Assembly (NCBI RefSeq): GCF_000686845.1
Contig: NZ_KK366026.1
Span: 17,357 to 81,356 of the forward strand
DNA length: 64,000 nt
Reading direction: 5' to 3'
DNA from: Paenibacillus sp. UNC451MF
Lineage (GTDB): Bacteria > Bacillota > Bacilli > Paenibacillales > NBRC-103111
The position numbers were made by a program, and so were the translations under genes. Of the stretch, positions 50,823 to 59,861 are shown one piece after another (position 1 is the stretch's first letter; the number at the start of each line of letters is the position of its first letter). The notes below the pieces were generated by a model. The model saw nothing but the letters and a program-made list of their open reading frames with translations, had not been told where the DNA came from and ran no database searches.

Positions 50823-51653
50823 CTATTCATGCGCTTTATGCGGGTCAAAGATCTGACGTAAATTTTCACCCAGCACATCGAACGCTCGTACGATCAGCAG
50901 TAAGCATAGGCCAGGGAAGAATGCCAGCCACCACATCCCCGTCGATAAGTAGCGCATCGATTCGGACAAAATAACGCCTATAGCAGGCTGGTGCGGGGAT
51001 AACCCCATGCCGATAAACGTTACGGCCGCTTCATGCAGAATCGCATGAGGGAACAGCAGCACAACACCTACCACGAACTGTGGGGCTAAGTGGGGAAGCA
51101 AGTGCCTCGTGGCAATCCACCAGCGCGTTTTACCCAAATGGCCGGATATTTGAACGAACTCGGCTGATCTAAGCTGCATGACTTCGGCGCGGATCACACG
51201 GGATAAGCTGGGCCAGTGGGTAAATGCGATCCCGATAATAATCCCTTTGGCTCCCCCGCCCATGACAAAAGCCAGAAGAATGAGCGTAACCAAGTGGGGT
51301 ACACTAAGAAACAAATCGATTAGCCAGCTGATGAACCGATCGATCGTTTTGCCCATCGTAGCCGCAGCGAGTCCCAGCGTCATGGCAATGACCACGCTGG
51401 CTGAAGCCGCGGTTAAGCCGACCCCAATGCTAAGTACGAGACCTTTCATGGTACGTGTGAACATATCCCTTCCCAACCAGTCCGTACCGAACAGATGGCT
51501 CCACGACGGAGCCAAATTACGAATTTCAAGATGCGTTTGTATTCTATCGCTGCTCAAGAGGAAGCCTGTAAGTACTACAGAAATCAATAGTACTGAAGCT
51601 AAAGCAGTCATAGTTAGCGTGCGCTTCCTTCGGTTTATTTTCCCAATGCCCAT
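50823..51653 (-). CDS. ABC importer permease (DppC/NikC-like)
   Basis: The 276-residue membrane protein has the short N-terminal helix and FGTDWLGRDMFTRTMKG segment typical of DppC/NikC permeases, about five to six helices, and an EAA loop (RSAEFVQISGHLGKTRWWIATRHLLP). It follows the other permease gene with a 2-base gap. Confidence 0.9.
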   Translation of the reverse strand: MGIGKINRRKRTLTMTALASVLLISVVLTGFLLSSDRIQTHLEIRNLAPSWSHLFGTDWLGRDMFTRTMKGLVLSIGVGLTAASASVVIAMTLGLAAATMGKTIDRFISWLIDLFLSVPHLVTLILLAFVMGGGAKGIIIGIAFTHWPSLSRVIRAEVMQLRSAEFVQISGHLGKTRWWIATRHLLPHLAPQFVVGVVLLFPHAILHEAAVTFIGMGLSPHQPAIGVILSESMRYLSTGMWWLAFFPGLCLLLIVRAFDVLGENLRQIFDPHKAHE

Positions 51654-51655
51654 TT

Positions 51656-52645
51656 CTATGATGACCGCCCTTCTCTGAACCGCGGATCTACGATTCGATA
51701 GATAAGATCGGCCAGCAAATTACCCGAGAACACGAATACAGCACTGAACAGCACAAGCCCCATCAAGAGCGGTACATCCCCACGCAGACCCGCTTCCACC
51801 GTAGCTTGTCCAAGTCCCGGATATGAGAATACTTGCTCTGCAAGCACCGCGCCTCCGAACAGCTCGCTAAACGATGCGAACTGCAGCGTTACCGCAGGTA
51901 AGGCGATATTACGCATTCCATGTCTCCAAAACAGCTGAAATCCTTGCTCTCCCCGCGCTCTTGCGAATAATACATAATCGCTTGCCAATACGCTCACCAG
52001 CTTCTCTCTTGTATGCATGGCAATTGTAGAAATCCCGATCACGCTCAGCGTCAATGCCGGCAGGATCATGTGCTGAACCCGATCACTCCATGTTACTTCT
52101 TGTGCAAGCACCCCAGCAGGTACGCCCATTCCTACAGGAAACCATCCAAGCCATACTGCGAAAACAATCAACAGCAGCAGCCCCATCCAGAAGGTTGGAG
52201 TGGAGGCCAATGTATAGCAATACCATTTGATGGCTTTATCTATCCAACGGCCCTTATTCATCGCCGCAACGACACCCGCAGCAAAGCCTATAAGTCCAGA
52301 CAGCAACCATGCTGTGCTCATCAAAGCGATAGAGCTCATAAATCGTTCACCGATCACCTCCGTAACCGGACGGCGAAAGATCATCGATGTGCCCATATCT
52401 CCTTGTATCACCGAGGCTGCCCATTTCATGTAACGCTCCAGCGGCGGCTTGTCCAACCCCCAATGTGCGGTGATCAGCTCACGCTGCTCAGGCGATACCT
52501 TCATCATATCGGAGCCAATGTAAGCTTGAACCGGGTCTATGGGAGACTGGCTGACAAGCAGGAAAGACACCGCGCTGATCGCAATCAATAAGAGACAAAG
52601 CCTTACGGCCTTCAGCCCCAGAAACTTTATCAAGCTTCCGCCCAT
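51656..52645 (-). CDS. ABC importer permease (DppB/NikB-like)
   Basis: The 329-residue permease has the DppB/NikB pattern: first helix, SQSPIDPVQAYIG, HWGLDKPPLERYMKW, then five further helices and the EAA-type loop (YVLFARARGEQGFQLFWRHGMRNIALP). It forms the translocation channel with the DppC-like protein. Confidence 0.9.
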   Translation of the reverse strand: MGGSLIKFLGLKAVRLCLLLIAISAVSFLLVSQSPIDPVQAYIGSDMMKVSPEQRELITAHWGLDKPPLERYMKWAASVIQGDMGTSMIFRRPVTEVIGERFMSSIALMSTAWLLSGLIGFAAGVVAAMNKGRWIDKAIKWYCYTLASTPTFWMGLLLLIVFAVWLGWFPVGMGVPAGVLAQEVTWSDRVQHMILPALTLSVIGISTIAMHTREKLVSVLASDYVLFARARGEQGFQLFWRHGMRNIALPAVTLQFASFSELFGGAVLAEQVFSYPGLGQATVEAGLRGDVPLLMGLVLFSAVFVFSGNLLADLIYRIVDPRFREGRSS

Positions 52646-52666
52646 GCTAAACGCCCCCGCTTCCTT

Positions 52667-54271
52667 CTATTTCAGCCATTTCCATTCTTCAATATTATCG
52701 GTTACCGGCCAGCCGTGGCCATGAGGATGAATACGCTGCTTGCCAATATCCAGGTTGTCTTTGACCAAATACAAATGGTCGATGTTCACTAACCATGCCC
52801 ATGGAGCGTCGCCTTTGGCGCTCAAGCCTGTTGTGCCGTCCCACTGTGCTTTTTTCCAAAATTCCATGGCATCCTTCGTATTCGTCGCACGCAGCGCTTT
52901 GTTCATATAACCATCGACTGTCGGATTGCTATAAAACCCTGGATTATAATACTCGACACCACCGTATTTGCTGCTGTACACATTGTACATCTCCATAGGA
53001 TCATTGCTGCCCCAACCGAGCATGATCGCACTGGAATGCATCAGCTTCTTGATTTCATCCCAGCTCTTGCCGTCCACCTTGATGTTAATGCCGATCGACT
53101 TCATCATATCCGCTACCGTAATCGCAAGCGATTGACGCGTCACATCATCGGATGGATAGAGTAAAGAAAACTCCGCTTTCAGCGATCCTTTTTCCAAAAT
53201 GCCATCGCCGTTCGTATCCTTCCAACCCGCATCTGCCAACAGTTTCTTTGCAGCTTCCGGATCTGCGTCCGGTACGACAGATTCAGGATTGTACCAAGGC
53301 AGACCGTCGTTTACGGTAAAGGCCGGGGTCCCGTGCCCCTCCAAAACCCCTTTAACCAATGCTTTGCGATCAATCGCTGTATTGATGGCTTTACGAATAG
53401 CTATATCTGCAGTGACGTCATTGCCGATAGGCACGCCGTCCTTCGTCTTCCCGCCGGACTTCACATAAGGGAACACAATTCCCCGGTTATCAACCGAATG
53501 GACGGTTTCAAGACGCATGCCCGGCACCTGCTGCTTGCTGAACGCAGCCGGAATGTAAGATACATCGACCTTGCCTGCCTTAGCAGCAGCAAAAGCAGCA
53601 TCTTCACTCAGGAACAGGAACGTCAGCTTTTTAAAGTAAGGCTTCATGCCGTAATAATCTGGATTCGCCTCTACTATTAGCTGTTGACCTTTATCCCACT
53701 GGATAAGCTTATACGGTCCGCTTCCCATCGGCTTTTGCGAATAATCTTTTCCGTGAGCGTGTTTAGGCACTATTCCAGTTGCCAGCATCATCTGAATAAA
53801 AGTCGATTGCGGCTCCTTCAATGTGAATTTCACTGTCGAATCGTTCAGGGCCTCCACGCTCTTCATATTACTCAAATCAATGGCAGAACCGCTCTTTGCT
53901 GCCGTTTCGTACGTATATTGAATGTCTGCCGCCGTGAGCGGCTTCCCGTCCGTAAATTTCGCATCCTTACGGATATTTACCGTCCAGACCGTCCCGTCGG
54001 TGCTCAACTCGTAGCCCGTTGCGAGATCGTTCACAATGCTCATTTTGTCATCGTATTTAAACAAAGTACTCTGAAACAGCGGCGAACCGTAGCGTCCCCA
54101 TCCTGTTGTGGGATCAAAGCCCGCCTCAGGCTCGGAGCCTACGGCGACGACTAATTCATCCTTCGCTTTCGTCGCGCTTTCCTTTGGAGCTTGAGTGCAC
54201 CCGGTCATGACAACAAATAGAACGAGTACAAGTAACAAAGTAAAAAATCGAACAGCTTGTCCTCTCAACAC
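52667..54271 (-). CDS. ABC importer substrate-binding lipoprotein (peptide/nickel family)
   Basis: This 534-residue family-5 solute-binding protein has lipobox MTGC (C25), LSTDGTVWTVNIRKDAKFTDGKPLTAADI and the late segment HPHGHGWPVTDNIEEWKW. The His-rich end and the operon order recall nickel or metal-opine importers of the Nik/Cnt type, but a dipeptide importer cannot be excluded. The start is GTG at 54271 after GGGGAG; a TTG next to it is possible. It is the first gene of the operon. Confidence 0.85.
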   Translation of the reverse strand: MLRGQAVRFFTLLLVLVLFVVMTGCTQAPKESATKAKDELVVAVGSEPEAGFDPTTGWGRYGSPLFQSTLFKYDDKMSIVNDLATGYELSTDGTVWTVNIRKDAKFTDGKPLTAADIQYTYETAAKSGSAIDLSNMKSVEALNDSTVKFTLKEPQSTFIQMMLATGIVPKHAHGKDYSQKPMGSGPYKLIQWDKGQQLIVEANPDYYGMKPYFKKLTFLFLSEDAAFAAAKAGKVDVSYIPAAFSKQQVPGMRLETVHSVDNRGIVFPYVKSGGKTKDGVPIGNDVTADIAIRKAINTAIDRKALVKGVLEGHGTPAFTVNDGLPWYNPESVVPDADPEAAKKLLADAGWKDTNGDGILEKGSLKAEFSLLYPSDDVTRQSLAITVADMMKSIGINIKVDGKSWDEIKKLMHSSAIMLGWGSNDPMEMYNVYSSKYGGVEYYNPGFYSNPTVDGYMNKALRATNTKDAMEFWKKAQWDGTTGLSAKGDAPWAWLVNIDHLYLVKDNLDIGKQRIHPHGHGWPVTDNIEEWKWLK

Positions 54272-54574
54272 TTCTCTCTCCCCTTTTTCTATCCAGTCTA
54301 CCATGAAACATTATCCAGTAACACGAATCTACAAAATTGTAGCACAATAACATACAACCGTCATCCCTTCTCTTAAAACTTTTGTCAAAAAGTCATAAAA
54401 TGTTCTGTTCTTCTTTTTTCCCAATGTCTTCTTCCGTTTTCTAAAAGGGTAATAAACTTGTATCCCTGGAATAAAGCTGCCGCGGAAAGGAGAGGTTATA
54501 ACGAACAGGTACTATTTGACGGAAGAGTTAGCCTTATGCATATGGGCCTAAATACAAGCAAAGAGGTGTTTACG
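54272..54574. other. Divergent intergenic region (303 bases)
   Basis: It lies between the importer operon and the second Usp gene. It contains TTGTCA at 54382 and several T-rich tracts, but I cannot fix complete promoters for either side. A plus-strand reading frame continues upstream of the Usp start to 54458 without a ribosome binding site and is not taken as coding. Confidence 0.4.
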
Positions 54575-54994
54575 ATGTATTCCAAAATTCTCGTCGCTTA
54601 CGACGGTTCCGACCTTTCTAAAAAAGCATTGGAGCATGCCAAAAAAATGGCTGCCGCCGCGGCTGAAATCGAAGTGCTGCATGTCTACTATGTTCCTGTA
54701 CTCATAGTGGGGGAAGCAGTTCTCACCACCCCTAACTTGCAAAAAAACTACTATGAGCATGAGATGGCCGTAGATGAAGAAATCAAGAGATTGATCTCTG
54801 ACCTTCCCTCAGCCAAATCCATTATTAAGCAAGGCCAGCCGGCCAAAACAATTGTAGAGCATGCTCGGGAAAACGAGAACGATCTCATCGTCATCGGCAG
54901 CAGAGGATTGACCGCAATAGATGAGCTATTCCTCGGGAGTACGAGTCATAATGTCGTTCAGCACGCTTCTATTCCCGTTCTAGTCGTTAAATAG
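54575..54994 (+). CDS. Universal stress protein (UspA family), second copy
   Basis: The 139-residue protein starts MYSKILVAYDGSDLSKKAL and has the nucleotide motif GSRGLTAIDELFLGSTSHNV. It is clearly paralogous to the product of 48779, sharing the N-terminal block and the C-terminal motif, with a divergent middle. AGAGGTG precedes the ATG at 54575. Confidence 0.92.
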   Translation: MYSKILVAYDGSDLSKKALEHAKKMAAAAAEIEVLHVYYVPVLIVGEAVLTTPNLQKNYYEHEMAVDEEIKRLISDLPSAKSIIKQGQPAKTIVEHARENENDLIVIGSRGLTAIDELFLGSTSHNVVQHASIPVLVVK

Positions 54995-55064
54995 AACCGG
55001 AGAGAGTGTTATAACGGTTCATCATGATGTGAAAAATCTATCAGGTTCATGTCCATTCACACAA

Positions 55065-55112
55065 AAAGTCCTGCTAGGGTATCCGTTGTTTTGGAATCCC
55101 TAGCAGGACTTT
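55065..55112. terminator. Bidirectional terminator with a 15-bp stem
   Basis: AAAGTCCTGCTAGGG (55065-55079) and CCCTAGCAGGACTTT (55098-55112) are perfect reverse complements, between the convergent Usp and LysR genes. Confidence 0.88.
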
Positions 55113-55123
55113 GCTATGTCTTA

Positions 55124-56041
55124 TCATAACTGTTCACGTATTTCCTTGACCAACGTGCTTTCCGCTGCTTCCTCTCCGGTCAGCAAGCCTATGAACGTCA
55201 GCAGCGTTTGCGACATCCATTTCTTCGGATGCAAGAGCACCTGCAGTTGGAAGCGGAGATCTGTGTGCTGAAAAGGAATGACCGCGAGCGTACCGCGCTG
55301 CAGTTCAACCTCAACCGCTATTCGCGGCAGCAGGGCAATGCCAAGCCCATTCATGACGCATTGCTTGATCGCCTCCAGACTGCCCAGCTCGAAGCCGATC
55401 CGATACGCCACTCCATTATCCCGCAGCACCTTCTCAAAGGTGCTGCGATAAATGCAGCTGCCCTCGGACACGATCAGCTCACAGCCCTCAAGATCGCGAA
55501 GCGCCGCACCCGACACCTCCGTCAGCGAATGCCCTGGGGGCGCGACGAGTACAAGCGGCTCCTCCCGCACCGTGATGCAGCGGAGCGCCGCATCGGCGGG
55601 ACTGCGGTCAAGCAGCAGAGCGACATCGTACTCGCCCTCCTTGACTTTAGCGACAAGCGCTGCCTCGCTATCCGGCAGCAGCTGGATGCCGAGTCCCGGA
55701 TGCAGCTGCCTCAGCTGCTGCAGGTATGGCGGCAAATAATAGGCCGCTAGCGAATCGATCGTGCCGATGGTAACGGCTGCACTGACCTGATTCGCAATCG
55801 TTTCCTTCGATTGATCGTAAAGATCAAGCATTTGCACCGCAAGTTTGAGTAGTGCTTCGCCCGGCGGAGTAAGACGCAGCTGCTTGCCATAGCGCTCGAA
55901 TAAGGGGACGCCGTATTCCCGTTCCAGCTTCTGAATCTGCATAGTCACGCTTGACTGCGCATAACCGAGCTCCTCCCCGGCGCGTGTAAAGCTGGCTCTC
56001 CTTGCGACCTCACGAAACGTGCGAAAGTACGTTAAGTCCAT
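55124..56041 (-). CDS. LysR family transcriptional regulator
   Basis: The 305-residue protein has an N-terminal winged HTH (TYFRTFREVARRASFTRAGEELGYAQSSVTMQIQKLE) and a periplasmic-binding-protein-like effector domain. The ATG at 56041 has GAGGCGG upstream. It is divergent from a dapA gene and probably regulates it through a palindrome at 56071. The middle of the gene has a higher GC content than its surroundings. Confidence 0.9.
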   Translation of the reverse strand: MDLTYFRTFREVARRASFTRAGEELGYAQSSVTMQIQKLEREYGVPLFERYGKQLRLTPPGEALLKLAVQMLDLYDQSKETIANQVSAAVTIGTIDSLAAYYLPPYLQQLRQLHPGLGIQLLPDSEAALVAKVKEGEYDVALLLDRSPADAALRCITVREEPLVLVAPPGHSLTEVSGAALRDLEGCELIVSEGSCIYRSTFEKVLRDNGVAYRIGFELGSLEAIKQCVMNGLGIALLPRIAVEVELQRGTLAVIPFQHTDLRFQLQVLLHPKKWMSQTLLTFIGLLTGEEAAESTLVKEIREQL

Positions 56042-56070
56042 CGTCGACCCGCCTCTATCATCAAAATTAT

Positions 56071-56106
56071 TGATACTGATTATCACTTATTATAGCTAAC
56101 ACTGAT
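56071..56106 (+). promoter_or_regulatory. LysR-type box between lysR and dapA
   Basis: TGATA-ctgat-TATCA (56071-56085) is a 15-bp dyad that contains the LysR T-N11-A pattern. The half-site ACTGAT recurs at 56101, 26 bases from the copy at 56075. This resembles the recognition plus activation half-site layout of LysR regulators. Confidence 0.55.
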
Positions 56107-56191
56107 AATGAAATCCATGCTAAAGTGAGTTTAATCCATTTCAGCCAGGCTTAAGAGAAAGTCTGATACAACTCACTAGGAGGAATGCACG

Positions 56192-57061
56192 ATGTTAACC
56201 GAACAGCAGCTTAAAGGCATATTCATCCCTATCGTAACTCCCTTTCACCCAAACGGTGAAGTGGATGAGGAGTCATTCCGCAATCTGGTATCCCGCCTCA
56301 TTGGCGATGGCATCCACGGCCTAGTCGTTAATGGAACGACCGGTGAATCTCCAACGATGAAGCAGCAGGAATGGGAAGCGGTGACCCAAGCAGCAAAAGA
56401 AACGATTGGCTCGGTACGGGTTCCGATTGTGCTCGGAACAGGGACGAACGATACGGCATCCACCGTCCGGAGAACGGAGCAAGCCGGACTTATCGGAGCG
56501 GATGCGGCACTCGTCGTCGTGCCTTATTACAACAGACCATCTCAGCAAGGGATTATTGAACATTATCGGAAGGTAGCGGAGGTAGGTGTTCCGGTTATCC
56601 TGTATGAAATTCCAAGCCGAACGGGAGTTTCTCTGGAAGTAGATACTGTTCGGACCATCCTGGATATGGACGGCGTCATTGGGATGAAGGACAGTTCAGG
56701 GGGTGTCCAGCTCGTCTCCGAGCTGTCGCGCTGTGGATCAAAGCCGGTGCTGTGCGGAGAGGACGCTTACTTCTACGCTTCCCTTTGCTGCGGAGCCAAA
56801 GGAGGCATGCTCGCTTCCGCACATCTGCATACTGAGCGGTTCGTACACATCTACAACCGCTTCATCTCCGGCCTCGTGAGCGAGGCCAAGCTGGAATTCG
56901 GCGAACTGCTGCCGCTCATCCGGCTGCTATTCGCCGAGCCGAACCCGGCTCCGCTCAAATGGCTTCTCGCGGAGCAAGGCCTTATCGCCAACGGCACGCT
57001 GCGCTTGCCGTTGACGCCCATCAGCGTGAAGCTGCGGGAGCAGCTTCAGCCTTACATCTAA
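56192..57061 (+). CDS. dapA: 4-hydroxy-tetrahydrodipicolinate synthase
   Basis: The 289-residue enzyme condenses pyruvate and aspartate semialdehyde in the lysine/diaminopimelate/dipicolinate pathway. All hallmarks are present: NG-T49-T50-GES, YYNRPSQ, catalytic Y138, R143 (IPSRTG) and Schiff-base K166 (GMKDSSG). AGGAGGA precedes the ATG. The divergent LysR regulator is unusual for a housekeeping dapA, so it may be a second, regulated copy or a related aldolase. Confidence 0.85.
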   Translation: MLTEQQLKGIFIPIVTPFHPNGEVDEESFRNLVSRLIGDGIHGLVVNGTTGESPTMKQQEWEAVTQAAKETIGSVRVPIVLGTGTNDTASTVRRTEQAGLIGADAALVVVPYYNRPSQQGIIEHYRKVAEVGVPVILYEIPSRTGVSLEVDTVRTILDMDGVIGMKDSSGGVQLVSELSRCGSKPVLCGEDAYFYASLCCGAKGGMLASAHLHTERFVHIYNRFISGLVSEAKLEFGELLPLIRLLFAEPNPAPLKWLLAEQGLIANGTLRLPLTPISVKLREQLQPYI

Positions 57062-57068
57062 GCATGAC

Positions 57069-57896
57069 TTACTCCGTCGTCATGCTGATCTCCTGCGCCG
57101 CATGGTCGCGACGCTGCTGCTTCGGGAGGACCCAGTACCGGTCCTCCCGGCTCAATACCTCTACTGGCGACTCGAAGAAGCTCGACAAGTGCCGCTCGGT
57201 CAGCACCTCGCTCACCTGTCCGGAGGCGAATACCTCGCCCCGGCGCAGCAGCAAGGCATGGCGGAACATCGGTAATATCTCTTCCGTGTGGTGAGTCACA
57301 TAGAGCAGCGTCGGCGCAGCCGGCGACTTGGCCAATTGGTCGATGACCTCAAGGAGTGCTTCCCGCGAAAACAAATCAAGCCCATTGCATGGCTCGTCGA
57401 GAATCAACAGCTTCGGCGAGCTCATCAGTGCGCGGGCGATCAATATTTTTTGCTTTTCCCCTTGAGAGCAGGTCTGATACTGACGCCCCTTCAAATGAAG
57501 GCAGCGCATTTGCTCCATCAATTCGGTTGCGCGTTCCCAATCCTCTTCTCCCGGCTTTTCATACAAGCCTATTGTTGCGTATTTACCACTTACGACGATG
57601 TGCTCCACCTTATCGGTAGCATACAATTTTTCCTGCAAAGATAAGCTTACCCACCCAATAGACATGCGAAGCTCCCGCAAATCGACCGTTCCATAAGGAT
57701 GGCCCAATACGGAAACTTTACCGGTTGTTGGCCATATATACCCGTTGACGATATTAAGCATCGTTGTTTTGCCTGATCCATTTAATCCGAGGATGGCCCA
57801 ATGCTCTCCTGGACGAACCTGCCAGTTAATATCCGTCAGCAGCTCGTTTTTTTCTCTGCGGTACGTTACATTTTGCAAATCGATTACATAGTCCAT
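57069..57896 (-). CDS. ABC transporter ATP-binding protein (YlmA-like)
   Basis: The 275-residue ATPase has Walker A GLNGSGKT, a variant signature CSQGEKQ in place of LSGGQ, Walker B LLILDEP and VTHHTEEILP. The layout fits the YlmA/ModF-like group, which often occurs without permeases. The ATG at 57896 has GGAGAGG upstream. It ends 7 bases from dapA in the convergent direction. Confidence 0.82.
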   Translation of the reverse strand: MDYVIDLQNVTYRREKNELLTDINWQVRPGEHWAILGLNGSGKTTMLNIVNGYIWPTTGKVSVLGHPYGTVDLRELRMSIGWVSLSLQEKLYATDKVEHIVVSGKYATIGLYEKPGEEDWERATELMEQMRCLHLKGRQYQTCSQGEKQKILIARALMSSPKLLILDEPCNGLDLFSREALLEVIDQLAKSPAAPTLLYVTHHTEEILPMFRHALLLRRGEVFASGQVSEVLTERHLSSFFESPVEVLSREDRYWVLPKQQRRDHAAQEISMTTE

Positions 57897-58153
57897 TCTT
57901 TTCCTCTCCTTCACATTATCCGATCATCTGATGTTTAATAGCATACCACATCTCCTCCTTTTTCGGCTACCCTTAAACAGCAAGAAGACGGAACAAGAGT
58001 AAGCTCTCATCCGCCATCCAAATGCTGAATTCCTCCACTTTGCCCGATAAATTAAGAACCTACCGAATAAAAATAGGCTCTGTTTTCCTTGGAAAGTGTT
58101 TTCCATAAAGCGTCACAGCTTGTCGCTCTAACGCTTCATGAACGATCTTCTCT

Positions 58154-58660
58154 TCAGTCCCTCACTTCATACAAGTAAAACGCATAATCGGTCGGTATGC
58201 CTGGATGACCCTGTTGACGGAGCATAGCCGTTATATTGCCGCGATGGTAGGTTCCATGGTTAACTAGATGCTGCACGATATCGGCGTTGCTGGCGTTAAG
58301 CGTCCCATACTGCGGATGAGGGTATGCCTTAACCACATCCATATCATTGTTCGCAAAAAAGGCCTGAAACTGTTCCGCCGCTTGATGATATAGCTGCTGC
58401 AAATCCTCCAAGCCTATCCCTTTCGTCTCCTTGAGAACCCTCTGTATCTCGGTAACCATATGCTCATAGCTATCGCCAGATATGGCACCCAACCACATAA
58501 CATCCACCCTATAAATATGGATCAACGCTTTCGATAATGATGGAAACACACTTTGTATGACAGCATCATATGTGTCTCGTGGTAGCGTTTTAAGATGGTT
58601 AAAGATTTTATCATTCGCCCAAACATGATATCCATACAGTTCTATCGCATTATGCTTCAT
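58154..58660 (-). CDS. DinB family protein
   Basis: The 168-residue four-helix protein has DinB-type ligands, the first in LIHIYRVDVMWLG and two in HLVNHGTYHRGNI. It resembles YfiT/DinB-type metalloenzymes of unknown substrate. AAGGAGAGG precedes the ATG. It lies downstream of the YafY/WYL regulator (146 bases), which might control it. Confidence 0.87.
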   Translation of the reverse strand: MKHNAIELYGYHVWANDKIFNHLKTLPRDTYDAVIQSVFPSLSKALIHIYRVDVMWLGAISGDSYEHMVTEIQRVLKETKGIGLEDLQQLYHQAAEQFQAFFANNDMDVVKAYPHPQYGTLNASNADIVQHLVNHGTYHRGNITAMLRQQGHPGIPTDYAFYLYEVRD

Positions 58661-58806
58661 TAGACACCTCTCCTTATAATTCCATATTGGATGTTCCGCT
58701 TGGTACCTCTGTCATCCATACAGCTAATCGTGTGCTCATCCGCATTCCACATCCTGCTTATATCCTACATCAGCTTGACTGACAAATGCAGTCAGTGAGA
58801 ATCAAG

Positions 58807-59772
58807 CTACATTTTCTGATAATAGTCCAATAAGGCCGTGGTGACTGCTACCAGTCTCTCCTGCAATAAAGATGGCTCCATAATCCGTATCGATCTGCCG
58901 TACGGGAGCAGCAAATGAGGGAGGAACGTCGCAACGGACTTCTCATCCAGCCTATACTGTATCTCGGTCGCCGTACGCTCCACCATAACATAAGAAAGCA
59001 GCCAATGCTGGCTTAAATCGTTGATTGATTGCTCCTTTCCTTCGATACGGACCAACATGAGGTTTTCCTGATTATCTATATCAGGCAGCAGAGTGCTCAT
59101 AAAAAACTCCCTTGCAGAAAAACCATGAGGCCGATCAAAACGATTCTCCGTTTGGATCAATGAATGAATACGGTCCACACGGAAGCTGCGGATTTCTTCG
59201 CGAAGATGGCAATAAGCGACGATATACCATTTCCCTCTCCAATAAACGAGTCCATAAGGATCGACCTCGCGTTGATTCGTAGAATCAGCATTTCCCTTCA
59301 AATACTCCACCGCCATAGTACAACCGTTGGCTACCGACATTTCCAGCTCTTGGAGGAGCCACTCCTGTGAAGAAGGCTGCGGAGCATGGATGACATCGAA
59401 GCCGACCAAATGCCGATTAAGTTCGTTTAATTGCTCATCATTCGTGTACAGCTTCAGCTTGTCAACGGCACGCTGCAATGCCTCCCCATAGGGGTAGCCT
59501 GCCTCTCTGGCGAAAACAGCCGCTTGAATAAGCGCCTTCTGCTCGCTCATATCAAAAAACAACGGCGCTTCGTTAAACCGCTCCAGCAAGCTATAGCCCC
59601 CGTTATGCCCGGAATCCGCAATAATGGGAACACCGCTGGCACACAGTGCGTCAATATACCGGTATACGGTACGAATGTTCATTTCCAGCTCTTCTGCAAG
59701 TTGTTTTGCCGTTAACCGTTTTCCTTTTTTCAGCAGCCACAATATGGAGAGCATGTTGTCCGCTTTCGACAT
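58807..59772 (-). CDS. YafY family HTH-WYL transcriptional regulator
   Basis: The 321-residue protein has an N-terminal HTH_11 winged helix (RLTAKQLAEELEMNIRTVYRYIDAL) and a WYL domain (about 140-215; DPYGLVYWRGKWYIVAYCHLREEIRSFRVDRI) plus the WCX-type C-terminus. WYL domains often sense nucleic acids or nucleotides. AAAGGAG precedes the ATG. Confidence 0.9.
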   Translation of the reverse strand: MSKADNMLSILWLLKKGKRLTAKQLAEELEMNIRTVYRYIDALCASGVPIIADSGHNGGYSLLERFNEAPLFFDMSEQKALIQAAVFAREAGYPYGEALQRAVDKLKLYTNDEQLNELNRHLVGFDVIHAPQPSSQEWLLQELEMSVANGCTMAVEYLKGNADSTNQREVDPYGLVYWRGKWYIVAYCHLREEIRSFRVDRIHSLIQTENRFDRPHGFSAREFFMSTLLPDIDNQENLMLVRIEGKEQSINDLSQHWLLSYVMVERTATEIQYRLDEKSVATFLPHLLLPYGRSIRIMEPSLLQERLVAVTTALLDYYQKM

Positions 59773-59861
59773 GGATCAGGCACTCCTTTCTTTATGGACA
59801 AGCATATAAATTCATTGTATGCATACTAGGAAAAATATTCAATTGCTTCCCTCGTCTGGAA

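Noticed and set aside
55450..55720. Local GC increase within the LysR gene, and a similar one at 40180-40450, as signs of transfer
   Set aside because: Both lie within otherwise normal genes with native-looking ends, so codon-use drift is a simpler explanation than an insertion.
57924..58106. A 60-codon minus-strand frame in the 257-base gap between the YlmA-like and DinB genes
   Set aside because: There is no ribosome binding site and the translation is Arg/Phe/Cys-rich without recognisable features.
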